64,000 nucleotides of DNA, from assembly GCF_020531845.1 (NCBI RefSeq), contig NZ_JAJAVF010000002.1:1151543-1215542 (forward strand), read 5' to 3'. This document shows positions 29,696 to 39,204 of this stretch, piece after piece. A program made the translations under genes and the position numbers. Source of the stretch: Methylobacillus methanolivorans (GTDB lineage: Bacteria > Pseudomonadota > Gammaproteobacteria > Burkholderiales > Methylophilaceae). The notes under the pieces are model-generated. The model did not search any database. It was not told the origin of the DNA and was given only the letters and a program-made list of their open reading frames with translations. Position 1 is the stretch's first letter; every line of letters starts with the position of its first letter.

Positions 29696-31642
29696 ATGAT
29701 AGCCACATCTCTTTCCCGCCTGTTAAGGTCATTATCAGCCCTCGCACTGGGCAGTTTGATCTGGCTAGCGGGTTTTCATACTGCCTATGCTGTCACCAAT
29801 GAAGAAAAAGCCCAAACCGCAGTCCACATGCTGGATTACGTCAGCGTGGACTACCCGGAGTTTGTGCAGAATGGTGAAGTACTCAATCCGGAAGAGTATG
29901 AAGAGCAACTAGAATTTGCCACGCAATCTGCCACATTGATTGCAGAACTACCTGCACTACCCCAGCAAGCCGATTTATTGAAGCAAGCAACACAACTACG
30001 CGAGCATATCCTCGCCAAAGCCGATGGCAAGACGGTATCGGCCGCTGCCAATAACCTGCGCCTGGCCGTGATCCAGGCTTACAAGATCACGGTAGCCCCA
30101 AAAGACATTCCCGACCTCAACCGTGGCGCGCAACTATTTGGTGAAACCTGTGCGGCCTGTCATGGTGCGACTGGGCACGGTGATGGCCCGCTGGCCAAAG
30201 GATTGGAGCCTGAGCCGAGCAATTTCCACGATCAGGACCGCATGCGCATGCGCAGCATCTACGGCTTGTACAACACCATCACCCTGGGTGTGAATGGGAC
30301 GCCCATGCAGTCGTACGCGCAACTGCCTGAAGCAGACCGCTGGAGTCTGGCGTTTTACGTGAGCACCCTGCGTTCCACAACCGAGCAGCAAACGAGCGGC
30401 GAACAATCATGGCAGCAAGGGCGCGGCAAGACAGAGCTGGGCAACCTCAAGCAACTGGTCATGCAAGCCCCTGCCGAAGTTGAGCAGGCAGGCCTGACTG
30501 ATGTTCAGGCTTATCTGGCAGCACATCCTGCCTCCTTGAAGGCCATCGCAGGCAACCCGCTCAATATTTCACGTGAGCGGTTGGCATCAGCGCTAGCTGC
30601 TTACCGCGAGGGTGATGAGGCCAATGCACGCCAGCATGCCATCAGTGCCTATCTGGAAGGTTTCGAGCTGGTAGAAAACAGCCTGGACAATCTGGACAAA
30701 CCGCTACGCCTGAACATTGAGCGCCATATGATGGACTTGCGCAGTGCTATTGCCCGCCATGCCAGCGTTGCAGACATCGAAACACAGATTGAAAAACTCA
30801 ACGAGCTGCTAGACGATGCCGATGAAACCCTAGGCTCTGGCAGCCTCACCGGTGCCACGGCTTTTGTCAGCTCATTGCTGATTCTGTTGCGCGAAGGCCT
30901 GGAAGCCATCTTGGTACTGGCTGCCCTGAGCGCATTCATCAGCAAAACCGGGCGGCGTGACGCGCTACCCTACTTCCACCTGGGCTGGATTTTTGCCGTG
31001 ATACTTGGTGGTGCTACCTGGTTTGTTGCCAGCTACCTGCTCACTATCTCCGGGGCAGGGCGTGAAATGACCGAGGGCATTACCGCGCTGATTGCCGCGG
31101 CCATGTTGCTCTATGTTGGCTACTGGCTGCACACCAAATCCAGCGCCAATGCCTGGCAACAGTTCATCAACAGCCACGTTAAGGCAGCGCTCAACAAGCG
31201 TACCTGGTGGGCGATTGCCGGGGTTTCCTTCCTCGCTGTCTACCGCGAGTTGTTCGAGGTGATCTTGTTCTACCAGGCGCTGTGGTCACAGGCGGGTCCC
31301 GAAGGCCAAGGTGCTGTACTTGCCGGAATTGTCGCCGCAGCCGTGTTACTGGCTATCATCTCCTGGGCCATCCTTAAATACAGCATCCGCCTGCCGCTGG
31401 GCAAGTTCTTCGCCACCACTGCCGGGCTACTGGCACTACTGGCCGTAGTCTTCTCTGGCAATGGCATTGCAGCACTGCAAGAAGCCGGGATCATTGCTGC
31501 TGATCGCATCCATTTCATCAGCGTTCCCTTGCTCGGTATTCACCCAACCATCCAAACGCTGACTGCCCAGGGCATTGTGCTGGCACTCATCGTGGCTGGC
31601 ATGCTACTCAATCGCCAGCAGGAGAAAAAGTCGCAGCATTAA
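29696..31642 (+). CDS. FTR1-family iron permease with N-terminal cytochrome c domain
   Basis: A 649-residue inner-membrane protein. A signal/anchor segment (about 10-33) is followed by a periplasmic region with a single heme-c site CAACH at residues 152-156 (LFGETCAACHGATGHGDGP), a helical linker (about 240-380), and a seven-helix FTR1 permease. The two iron-binding motifs are REGLE at 399-403 and RELFE at 517-521. FTR1 proteins import ferric iron after oxidation of Fe(II), and the fused cytochrome probably accepts those electrons in place of a separate oxidase. Start ATG 29696 is supported by AAGG upstream and by the signal segment. Confidence 0.9.
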   Translation: MIATSLSRLLRSLSALALGSLIWLAGFHTAYAVTNEEKAQTAVHMLDYVSVDYPEFVQNGEVLNPEEYEEQLEFATQSATLIAELPALPQQADLLKQATQLREHILAKADGKTVSAAANNLRLAVIQAYKITVAPKDIPDLNRGAQLFGETCAACHGATGHGDGPLAKGLEPEPSNFHDQDRMRMRSIYGLYNTITLGVNGTPMQSYAQLPEADRWSLAFYVSTLRSTTEQQTSGEQSWQQGRGKTELGNLKQLVMQAPAEVEQAGLTDVQAYLAAHPASLKAIAGNPLNISRERLASALAAYREGDEANARQHAISAYLEGFELVENSLDNLDKPLRLNIERHMMDLRSAIARHASVADIETQIEKLNELLDDADETLGSGSLTGATAFVSSLLILLREGLEAILVLAALSAFISKTGRRDALPYFHLGWIFAVILGGATWFVASYLLTISGAGREMTEGITALIAAAMLLYVGYWLHTKSSANAWQQFINSHVKAALNKRTWWAIAGVSFLAVYRELFEVILFYQALWSQAGPEGQGAVLAGIVAAAVLLAIISWAILKYSIRLPLGKFFATTAGLLALLAVVFSGNGIAALQEAGIIAADRIHFISVPLLGIHPTIQTLTAQGIVLALIVAGMLLNRQQEKKSQH

Positions 31643-31663
31643 CTTCTGCTCAATGTGCATACT

Positions 31664-31700
31664 AAAAAGCCTGGCATGTACAACATGCCAGGCTTTTTTT
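31664..31700. terminator. Strong bidirectional terminator
   Basis: AAAAAGCCTGGCATGT, a 3-nt ACA loop and the perfect complement form a 16-bp stem ending in seven T on the plus strand and five on the minus strand. It separates the convergent FTR1 and VOC genes. Confidence 0.92.
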
Positions 31701-31758
31701 ATTCGTCACCAATATAGTCCGCCATTCGGGCGTAGGAATGTCAGTGACAATCCAGTGA

Positions 31759-32139
31759 CTAATCCATTTTTACCGCAGAAAACTCCAGGGCATTACCATC
31801 AGGGTCACGACAGAACAGGGCTGCACGTCCGGACATGCTCATGCTGTACTCCACACCAGCCTCGTCGAGTGCCTGCTTGATAGGCATTACGTCATCCACG
31901 GCAAAGGCCACATGATAGTCGCGCCCACCATGGGCAGGTAGTTCGGCATCTGCGTAGGGGTTGGGCACCACCATGAGGTGAAGCTGGTTAAGGCCAATGT
32001 CATACCAAACACCCTCGAAGTTCATGGCAGGGCGCTTGTCACTCGGCACCAAGCCAAGCAGGCCTTCGTAAAATGCACGGGAGCGAGCGATATCAGCGAC
32101 AATAATGCCGGTGTGCAGCAGGCGATTGATCTTGATCAC
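31759..32139 (-). CDS. VOC-superfamily (glyoxalase/dioxygenase-like) protein
   Basis: A 126-residue metal-binding VOC fold protein with paired beta-alpha-beta motifs: LLHTGIIVADIARSRAFYEGLLGL, LHLMVVPNPYAD, DYHVAFAVDDVMPIKQAL and the C-terminal ALFCRDPDGNALEF. Candidate metal ligands are the His in LLHTG, the His in DYHVAF and the Glu in ALEF. The function could be a glyoxalase or dioxygenase type activity; substrate unknown. The start is GTG 32139 with a strong GAGGAG 8-9 nt upstream. An ATG at 32157 would overlap the ribosome site region. Confidence 0.82.
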   Translation of the reverse strand: MIKINRLLHTGIIVADIARSRAFYEGLLGLVPSDKRPAMNFEGVWYDIGLNQLHLMVVPNPYADAELPAHGGRDYHVAFAVDDVMPIKQALDEAGVEYSMSMSGRAALFCRDPDGNALEFSAVKMD

Positions 32140-32157
32140 TTTTTCTCTCCTCAACAC

Positions 32158-32502
32158 TCACATCGAGCGGAACATGAAATAAACAGCACCCACCAGGCAC
32201 AAGCCAGCCCAGAGAAAATCCAGCTTGATCGGCTGCTGCATGTAAAACATGGCAAATGGCAGGAAGACGGTCAAGGAGATCACCTCCTGCAATATCTTGA
32301 GTTGGGGTAAGCTAAGCGCCGTATAACCGATGCGGTTGGCCGGCACTTGAAACAGGTATTCGACCAACGCAATCCCCCAGCTCAGGAAAGCGGCGATATA
32401 CCAAGGCTTGTCGTTGAGATTCTTGAGATGGGCATACCAGGCAAACGTCATGAACACGTTGGACACGCTCAATAGCAAGATCGTCTTCAACAAGACTGGC
32501 AT
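32158..32502 (-). CDS. DMT-family (DUF486) small membrane protein
   Basis: A 114-residue protein with four hydrophobic segments. The FMTFAWYAHLKNLNDKPWYIAAFLSWGIALVEYLFQVPANRIGY block is the DUF486 signature, ending in LDFLWAGLCLVGAVYFMFR. DUF486 proteins are half-size members of the drug/metabolite transporter superfamily without assigned substrates. It lies between glnB (15 nt upstream) and the VOC gene. Confidence 0.88.
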   Translation of the reverse strand: MPVLLKTILLLSVSNVFMTFAWYAHLKNLNDKPWYIAAFLSWGIALVEYLFQVPANRIGYTALSLPQLKILQEVISLTVFLPFAMFYMQQPIKLDFLWAGLCLVGAVYFMFRSM

Positions 32503-32516
32503 CAGGCACTCTCCGT

Positions 32517-32870
<354 letters not shown>

Positions 32871-32888
32871 CTAATATTGGTTCCATCT

Positions 32889-34502
32889 TCACGCTATCTC
32901 ATTGAACACATATCGATTCGTCAATGGATAGCGCCTGTCCTTGCCAAATCCACGCTGCGTCACCCGGACTCCGACTGGGGCCTGGCGACGCTTGTATTCA
33001 TTGCGGTCTATCAATCGCGTCACCCGCAGTACGTCCTGCTCTCGATAACCTAACGCCAGAATATCCTCCCAGCTCTTATCGTGTTCGACATACGCCTCCA
33101 TGATGCCATCCAGTACCGCATAATCCGGCAAGCTTTCCTGGTCTGTCTGTCCATGTCGCAACTCGGCAGAGGGTGGTCGCACAATGATACGCTCAGGAAT
33201 CACCGGGCTGATCTGATTACGGTATTTGGCGAGCTGGTACACCAGCGTCTTGGAGACATCCTTGAGCAAGGCAAAGCCCCCAGCCATATCACCATATAGT
33301 GTCGAATAGCCTACTGCAGTCTCGCTCTTGTTACCTGTGGTCACGACCATATTGCCAAACTTGTTGGAGATCGCCATCAACAATGTGCCTCGCACACGTG
33401 CCTGCAGGTTTTCCTCGGCAGTGTCGAAAGACTTACCCGCAAACTCCGGAGCCAACGCCATGCAGAAAGACTCGAATACCGGCCCAATGGCAATTTCGCT
33501 ATATCGCACATTGAGGGCTGACGCCATTGCCCTGGCATCTTCCAGGCTAATCGAGGCAGTAAACTCGGAAGGCATCATGACGGCCTGCACCTTATCGGCA
33601 CCCAAGGCATCCACAGCAATCGCCAAGGTCAGGGCAGAATCAATGCCTCCGGACAAACCCAGCAGCACACCGGGGAAATTGTTTTTCAACACATAGTCGC
33701 GGAAGCCCAGGCTCAGTGCCTTGTAAACTGCGTCTTCCAGCTCCGGGACTGGATGAATCTCAGCGCGCTCTGGCGCTCCATGACTAAAGGACACCATGCC
33801 CAGCATCTCTTCAAAAGAAGGCAATTGCTGCACCAAGGCTCCTTCGTCATTCATGACGAACGATGCACCATCGAACACCAGCTCATCCTGCCCGCCCACT
33901 AGGTTGGCATAGACGACAGGCAAGCCGGTTTCACGGATACGATCACGCACCACGGCATGGCGCTCATGCTGCTTGTTGATGTGATAGGGAGAGGCGTTCA
34001 ATACCAGCAGCACCTCTGCGCCCGCATCGCGAGCACGCCGGGCGGGCTCGGGAGCCCAGACATCGGCACAAATCACAATGCCCAGCTTGCAGCCCTGGTG
34101 ATTAATCACTAAAGGCTGGCTACCTTCACTGAAATAGCGCACCTCGTCAAACACACTATCATTCGGCAATAACTCCTTGTGGTAGGTCTGGCGTACTTGT
34201 CCAGCCTGCAACACGGAGGCAGCGTTATAGCGATTGCCCAGATATTTGCGCGGATGCCCCACTATCACCGTCAGTTCGCCGGGTAGCTCGCGCGCCAAGG
34301 CGTACAATGCGCGATCGCACGCAAGGTTAAAATCATCACGCAGCAACAAATCCTCGGGGGAGTATCCAGACAATACTAATTCAGGACACAACAACAAGGT
34401 TGCACCAGCCGATTGTGCATGCTGGGCCTGCTCAATAATCTTGGCCGTATTGCCCTTGAGATCGCCAGCCGTGGCATTAATTTGCGCGATCGCGATCTTC
34501 AT
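32889..34502 (-). CDS. nadE: Glutamine-dependent NAD+ synthetase
   Basis: Final enzyme of NAD biosynthesis, amidating nicotinate adenine dinucleotide with glutamine-derived ammonia. The protein has 537 residues: an N-terminal nitrilase-like glutaminase (about 1-245; catalytic Cys in LGIVICADVWAPE, with Glu and Lys in upstream motifs such as LLCPELVLSGY) and a C-terminal synthetase with the P-loop-like LLGLSGGIDSALTLAIAVDALG. The C-terminus KRRQAPVGVRVTQRGFGKDRRYPLTN is typical. It probably shares a transcript with glnB. Confidence 0.94.
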   Translation of the reverse strand: MKIAIAQINATAGDLKGNTAKIIEQAQHAQSAGATLLLCPELVLSGYSPEDLLLRDDFNLACDRALYALARELPGELTVIVGHPRKYLGNRYNAASVLQAGQVRQTYHKELLPNDSVFDEVRYFSEGSQPLVINHQGCKLGIVICADVWAPEPARRARDAGAEVLLVLNASPYHINKQHERHAVVRDRIRETGLPVVYANLVGGQDELVFDGASFVMNDEGALVQQLPSFEEMLGMVSFSHGAPERAEIHPVPELEDAVYKALSLGFRDYVLKNNFPGVLLGLSGGIDSALTLAIAVDALGADKVQAVMMPSEFTASISLEDARAMASALNVRYSEIAIGPVFESFCMALAPEFAGKSFDTAEENLQARVRGTLLMAISNKFGNMVVTTGNKSETAVGYSTLYGDMAGGFALLKDVSKTLVYQLAKYRNQISPVIPERIIVRPPSAELRHGQTDQESLPDYAVLDGIMEAYVEHDKSWEDILALGYREQDVLRVTRLIDRNEYKRRQAPVGVRVTQRGFGKDRRYPLTNRYVFNEIA

Positions 34503-34547
34503 TTCACGCGTGACCCGGCAAGAAATAACTTCCGATATAGCTGCACG

Positions 34548-35501
34548 TTAATAGCTACCGCCAGCATCCTTGATCAGTTGCACGATCTCGGGTTTCTTAC
34601 CCTTCAAGGCATACACCAATGCAGTCAGGCCATATTGATCCCTCACCTTCACATCTGCCCCGCTATCCAACAACAGCTTAACCAGATCAACATTGCCATC
34701 AGTAACAGCATATTGCAGGATGGGCGTGCCTTCAGAATCCTTGTGGTTAACATCGGCACCCTTGTCGAGTAGCACCTTGGATGAGGCGATTTGGGATTTC
34801 TTTACCGCCCAGGAAAGTGCAGTCCACTTGGTCTTGTCCTGCGCATCTATCTTGGCGCCTCTTTCTAGCAGCAGCGAGGTAGCCTCGGCATTGCCTTCAC
34901 GCGCAGCATACATCAACGCCGTCAAGCCAAAGCGATCCCGGGCAGCAATGTCAGCGCCTTGATCAAGCAAAGTCTTGATCGTTTCAATGTCGCCATGTCT
35001 TGCGGCATACATGAGAATACTCTTGCCGTCGTCACTCTTGCTGCTGGGGTCTATCCCACGCTGCACCAATAGACCCACCATTTCACTATAGCCCGAGGTT
35101 GCCGCCATGCCCAAAGCGCTCCAGCCGGATTCATCGCGCACCTTGGCATCTGCTCCATGCTCCAGCAACACCTTGGCTGTCGCCACAAAGTTTTTCTTAG
35201 CAGCAAACATGAGGGCCGTCCATCCGCCTGCATCCTTGGCGTTGACGTCAGCACCTTTTTCCAACAGTGCACGGGCCACATCGGCCTTGTCCTTGCGTGT
35301 GGCATACATCAGGGCCGTGATCCCCTCAGCATCCTTGGTGTTAGGGTCCACTCCGCTACTGAGGAGAGACTTGACCGTAGCCAGATCACCCTTGGACGAC
35401 ACCGTCAGCAGATAAGGCACCTGGTCTTGTGCCATGGCGGGTATTGCCACCACGCTAAGCAATGCACTACACAGCACGACAGCAGTTAAACGACGCAACA
35501 T
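34548..35501 (-). CDS. Exported ankyrin-repeat protein
   Basis: A 317-residue protein made of a signal peptide (MLRRLTAVV...IPAMAQ) followed by about eight consecutive 33-residue ankyrin repeats, each with the G-TALM-A / A-LLL-GAD core (for example EGITALMYATRKDKADVARALLEKGADV). It is probably periplasmic. The interaction partner is unknown. Two in-frame starts are possible, 35513 and 35501; the latter gives a clean signal peptide with GGAAA upstream. It lies 46 nt after sucD in the same direction and 45 nt before nadE. Confidence 0.85.
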   Translation of the reverse strand: MLRRLTAVVLCSALLSVVAIPAMAQDQVPYLLTVSSKGDLATVKSLLSSGVDPNTKDAEGITALMYATRKDKADVARALLEKGADVNAKDAGGWTALMFAAKKNFVATAKVLLEHGADAKVRDESGWSALGMAATSGYSEMVGLLVQRGIDPSSKSDDGKSILMYAARHGDIETIKTLLDQGADIAARDRFGLTALMYAAREGNAEATSLLLERGAKIDAQDKTKWTALSWAVKKSQIASSKVLLDKGADVNHKDSEGTPILQYAVTDGNVDLVKLLLDSGADVKVRDQYGLTALVYALKGKKPEIVQLIKDAGGSY

Positions 35502-35547
35502 AGAAATTTCCATGGCTGATAAATGAACCCTATTACCCACTTGATAT

Positions 35548-36426
35548 TTACTGCTTGGCCTTGATGGCAGCTTGTACTGCCTCACCAAGCCCAGCTGGCG
35601 AGCTTGCCACTACCACGCCCGCTTGCTCCAGCGCCCTGATCTTGTCCTCAGCCTTGCCACTACCACCGGAGATGATCGCGCCTGCATGACCCATACGCTT
35701 ACCTGCTGGTGCCGTTTGGCCAGCAATGTAGCCTGCCACCGGCTTGGTGACGTATTGCTTGATATATTCAGCAGCGGCCTCTTCATCACTACCACCAATC
35801 TCGCCCACCATGATAATGGCTTCGGTTTCAGGGTCAGCCTGGAACAGCTCAAGACAATCGATAAAGTTCATGCCGCGAATGGGGTCCCCACCTATGCCTA
35901 CACAGGTAGATTGCCCCAATCCGAGAGCGGTAGTCTGGTGCACAGCTTCATAAGTCAAGGTACCGGAACGCGAGACGATGCCTACCTTGCCACGCAAGTG
36001 AATACTACCGGGCATAATGCCTATCTTGCACTCATCCGGCGTAATGACGCCAGGGCAATTGGGGCCGACCAGGCGTGCACCATTGGCCTTGAGCGCTGCC
36101 TTGACATTGAGCATATCCAGCACTGGGATGCCTTCAGTGATACAGACGATCAACTCGATGCCAGCATCACAGGCTTCCAGAATAGAATCGGCAGCAAATG
36201 CAGGTGGCACATAGATCACCGAGGCATTGGCCGCGGTTTCGCTCACCGCAGCGCGCATGGTATTGAACACAGGCAAGTCGAGATGGCGTTGCCCCCCTTT
36301 GCCTGGCGTTACGCCGCCTACCATCTTGGTACCGTAGGCCAGCGCCTGTTCGGAGTGGAATGTGCCCTGCTTGCCGGTAAAGCCCTGGCAAAGCACCTTG
36401 GTATTATTGTTGACCAATATTGCCAT
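35548..36426 (-). CDS. sucD: Succinyl-CoA synthetase alpha subunit
   Basis: Catalyses with SucC the substrate-level phosphorylation step succinyl-CoA to succinate. The protein has 292 residues: a CoA-binding Rossmann domain ([35 protein letters not shown]), and the phosphohistidine is the His in [19 protein letters not shown] near residue 245. It starts 2 nt after sucC. In obligate methylotrophs the TCA cycle is often incomplete, so the pair may serve biosynthesis; this is inference. Confidence 0.95.
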   Translation of the reverse strand: MAILVNNNTKVLCQGFTGKQGTFHSEQALAYGTKMVGGVTPGKGGQRHLDLPVFNTMRAAVSETAANASVIYVPPAFAADSILEACDAGIELIVCITEGIPVLDMLNVKAALKANGARLVGPNCPGVITPDECKIGIMPGSIHLRGKVGIVSRSGTLTYEAVHQTTALGLGQSTCVGIGGDPIRGMNFIDCLELFQADPETEAIIMVGEIGGSDEEAAAEYIKQYVTKPVAGYIAGQTAPAGKRMGHAGAIISGGSGKAEDKIRALEQAGVVVASSPAGLGEAVQAAIKAKQ

Positions 36427-36428
36427 GA

Positions 36429-37592
36429 TTATGCCTTCACTGCTGCTACTGCCTGCTGCGCGGCATCGGTAAGGCCGGCTGCAGAAATAATCGATAAACC
36501 GCTTTCGCTCAACATCTTGCGACCCAGCTCCACGTTGGTACCTTCCAGGCGTACCACGACAGGAATTTCAATACCCACTTCCTTCACTGCGGTAATAATG
36601 CCCTCGGCAATAATGTCGCAGCGCATGATGCCGCCAAAGATATTGACCAGGATGGCCTTGACGTTAGGGTCGGCAAGAATGATCTTGAAAGCACGCGCGA
36701 CCGTTGTTGCAGTGGCCCCGCCACCCACATCAAGAAAATTGGCGGGTGCGCCACCGTGCAGCTTGATTAAGTCCATGGTGGCCATGGCCAAGCCTGCGCC
36801 ATTCACCATACAGCCGATGTTGCCGTTGAGCGCGATGTAATTGAGGCCAGCATTGTGTGCCTCTGCCTCCTTGGCATCGTCCTGACTCCAGTCACGCTGT
36901 TCCGCCAGTTCGCGGCGACGATACAAGGCGTTGTCATCTACGCTCATCTTGCAATCCAGCGCCATCAGGGCACCCTCAGCAGTGACGATCAACGGATTAA
37001 TCTCCAGCAGGGCGAGGTCGTTTTCCTTGAATAAGCGGTACAAGCCCTTGGCCAGTCGCGTGAAAGCGGCAATCTGGTCGCCCGCCAAACCCAAGGCAAA
37101 GGCAATATTGCGTGCTTGGTAATCTACCAAGCCATTCAGAGGGTCACAGACTTCTTGCAGAATCTTCTCTGGGCTGTGCTGGGCAATTTCCTCGATATCC
37201 ATGCCACCCGCTTCGGAGGCCACCAGCACGATACGCTCCAATGAGCGATCCACCAGCATAGATAGGTAAAGCTCGCGGGCGATCGGCAAGGTTTCCTCGA
37301 CCAGCACTTTTTCTACCGGTTGGCCATCGGGGGCATTCTGGTAAGTCACCAGGCGTTTGCCGAGCAGGCTGACAGCCACATCCTGCACCTCATCAAGGCT
37401 ACGCACCACTTTCACGCCACCCGATTTACCGCGGCCTCCTGCATGTACCTGGGCCTTGACTACCCAGGCATTGCCCTCTAACGCCCTCGCAGCTTCAATC
37501 GCTGCCTGTGCGGTTTCCGCCACCTGGCTACGCGGTACGGGAATGCCATAACGCTGCAACAAAGCCTTGGCCTGATACTCATGCAAATTCAT
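36429..37592 (-). CDS. sucC: Succinyl-CoA synthetase beta subunit
   Basis: An ATP-grasp subunit, 387 residues from ATG 37592 where the canonical [20 protein letters not shown] begins. The upstream extension of the frame is not family sequence. Conserved segments are [18 protein letters not shown] (nucleotide binding), [22 protein letters not shown], and [25 protein letters not shown]...LDVGGGAT for the succinate/CoA site. It is followed by sucD after 2 nt. The gene is divergent from serB with about 130 nt between them. Confidence 0.95.
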   Translation of the reverse strand: MNLHEYQAKALLQRYGIPVPRSQVAETAQAAIEAARALEGNAWVVKAQVHAGGRGKSGGVKVVRSLDEVQDVAVSLLGKRLVTYQNAPDGQPVEKVLVEETLPIARELYLSMLVDRSLERIVLVASEAGGMDIEEIAQHSPEKILQEVCDPLNGLVDYQARNIAFALGLAGDQIAAFTRLAKGLYRLFKENDLALLEINPLIVTAEGALMALDCKMSVDDNALYRRRELAEQRDWSQDDAKEAEAHNAGLNYIALNGNIGCMVNGAGLAMATMDLIKLHGGAPANFLDVGGGATATTVARAFKIILADPNVKAILVNIFGGIMRCDIIAEGIITAVKEVGIEIPVVVRLEGTNVELGRKMLSESGLSIISAAGLTDAAQQAVAAVKA

Positions 37593-37682
37593 GTTTTTAC
37601 TTTTGTAATGACCTAATAGCGTATTTTCGCGCAAATCCCCGTCTTGCGCCAGCTTGGCGGCCTGGCAATAGCGCAACAGATG

Positions 37683-37688
37683 TATAAT
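37683..37688 (+). promoter_or_regulatory. TATAAT -10 element before serB
   Basis: A perfect TATAAT lies 36 nt before the serB start in the sucC-serB divergent gap. No convincing -35 hexamer is seen at 16-18 nt spacing. Confidence 0.4.
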
Positions 37689-37723
37689 GAAAAACAATTT
37701 TTCACTCCCACATTGTTTTGACT

Positions 37724-38596
37724 ATGCGCCTCGTTATCCAGGGCCCAGGCATCAGCTTCCAGCAACTGGCCCATATCCACCAGCTCCTCAGCGCCAGCCA
37801 CCAGCAGTTCATCCAGATCGGCGAGCATGCTTACCAACTGGCCAATCAATCCGAAATCCCGCCTGAACTACATGCCTTCTGCCTGGATCAGCGCATTGAT
37901 ATTGCCCTCGTCGATGACCTGCACAACCTGAATAATCTGGGCTTGGCAGTAATGGACATGGACTCCACGCTCATCACCATAGAATGCATAGACGAGATTG
38001 CCGACATGCAAGGCTTGAAGCCGCAAGTCGCCGAGATTACCGAAAGTGCGATGCGCGGCGAGATTGAATTTGCCGAAAGCCTGCGCCGACGCGTGGCCCT
38101 GCTTGAAGGCCTGGATGCCTCAGCCCTGCAACGCGTGATTGACGAGCGCCTGCAACTAACACCAGGTGCCCAGGCCTGGATTTCCGCCTGCAAGCAACAC
38201 AATATCAAGACGATGCTGGTATCAGGTGGCTTTGATTTCTTTGCTGATCGCGTAAAAGCCATGCTGGGCCTGGATGTTGCCAAAGCCAACTCACTGGAAA
38301 TCATCGAGGGCAAGCTGACTGGCCGCGTGCTGGGCAATATCGTCGATGCCCAGGCCAAAGCAGATTACCTCGAGCGCTTCCGTCAGGAATTAGGCCTGAG
38401 GCAAGATCAAGTCGTCGCCATTGGCGATGGTGCTAACGACCTGACCATGATGTCAGCCGCAGGTTGTGGCGTGGCCTACCATGCCAAGCCCGTAGTGCAA
38501 GAAAAAGCCACGTATGCGCTTAACCATACCAACCTGGAGGGCCTGGTCTATCTGTTCAGCCCCTTATCTGCGTCTTCAGCTCAAACCTGTCATTGA
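37724..38596 (+). CDS. serB: Phosphoserine phosphatase
   Basis: HAD-family phosphatase performing the last step of serine synthesis. The protein has 290 residues. The N-terminal ACT-like region (1-75) precedes the HAD core with the nucleophile D78 in VMDMDSTLI, motif II in MLVSGGFDFFADR, and motif IV IGDGANDLTMMSAAG with the metal-binding Asp pair. Serine feeds the serine-linked one-carbon metabolism of methylotrophs. The start is ATG 37724; an in-frame TTG at 37718 is less likely. Confidence 0.94.
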   Translation: MRLVIQGPGISFQQLAHIHQLLSASHQQFIQIGEHAYQLANQSEIPPELHAFCLDQRIDIALVDDLHNLNNLGLAVMDMDSTLITIECIDEIADMQGLKPQVAEITESAMRGEIEFAESLRRRVALLEGLDASALQRVIDERLQLTPGAQAWISACKQHNIKTMLVSGGFDFFADRVKAMLGLDVAKANSLEIIEGKLTGRVLGNIVDAQAKADYLERFRQELGLRQDQVVAIGDGANDLTMMSAAGCGVAYHAKPVVQEKATYALNHTNLEGLVYLFSPLSASSAQTCH

Positions 38597-38606
38597 GGAA
38601 TTGTCT

Positions 38607-39164
38607 ATGTTATCTACCTTTTTGCGCCTACCCACGCTCATGATCCTGCTTTTGGGCAGCCTGCATGCCATGGCTGAACCCTTGGCTGAAATCCAGACCA
38701 GCGAAGGCTTGATCGTGGTTGACCTGAACAGCGAGAAAGCCCCTAACAGCGTAGCCAACTTCATTCGCTACGCAAAGGAAGGTCATTATGCAGGGACGAT
38801 TTTCCATCGTGTGATTGCCGGCTTCATGATTCAAGGCGGTGGCCTTGATACCAATTTCGAGCCAAAGCCGACGCATCCGCCGATCAAGAACGAAGCCGAC
38901 AATGGCCTCACCAACGCCACCGGTACCATTGCCATGGCACGTACCAGCGACCCGCACTCAGCCTCGGACCAGTTCTTTATCAATGTTGCCAACAACGCCT
39001 CGCTTAACTTCAGCGAGCGCTCGAGCACCGGCTGGGGTTATACCGTATTTGGCCGAGTGATCAAGGGCATGGATGTGGTACAGCGTATTGCAATCATGCC
39101 GACGGATGGCGGTGATGCTCCCTTCCAGAACATCTTGATCCAGTCCGTCACGATCAAGGAGTAA
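38607..39164 (+). CDS. ppiA: Periplasmic cyclophilin-type peptidyl-prolyl isomerase
   Basis: A 185-residue foldase with a signal peptide ending at SLHAMAEP (about residues 18-25), so it is exported. The cyclophilin core is complete: VANFIRYAKEGHYAGTIFHRVIAGFMIQGGGLD, GTIAMARTSDPHSASDQFFINVANNASLNF and YTVFGRVIKGMDVVQRI. Active-site residues are the FHRVI Arg and the FFINV phenylalanine. ATG 38607 has GAGGAA upstream and starts 10 nt after serB, hence co-transcribed. Confidence 0.93.
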   Translation: MLSTFLRLPTLMILLLGSLHAMAEPLAEIQTSEGLIVVDLNSEKAPNSVANFIRYAKEGHYAGTIFHRVIAGFMIQGGGLDTNFEPKPTHPPIKNEADNGLTNATGTIAMARTSDPHSASDQFFINVANNASLNFSERSSTGWGYTVFGRVIKGMDVVQRIAIMPTDGGDAPFQNILIQSVTIKE

Positions 39165-39168
39165 AGCC

Positions 39169-39192
39169 ATGCCTGGCTAAAGCCGGGCATGC
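39169..39192. terminator. Hairpin between convergent ppiA and MocR genes
   Basis: CATGCCTGGC, a TAAA loop and GCCGGGCATG pair over 10 bp with one G-T. There is no T tract, so it could be a weak bidirectional terminator. Confidence 0.55.
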
Positions 39193-39204
39193 TCATCTTA
39201 TCCA

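Noticed and set aside
35572..36840. A 422-codon open frame on the plus strand
   Set aside because: Antisense to sucD and sucC; explained by codon bias of the real genes.
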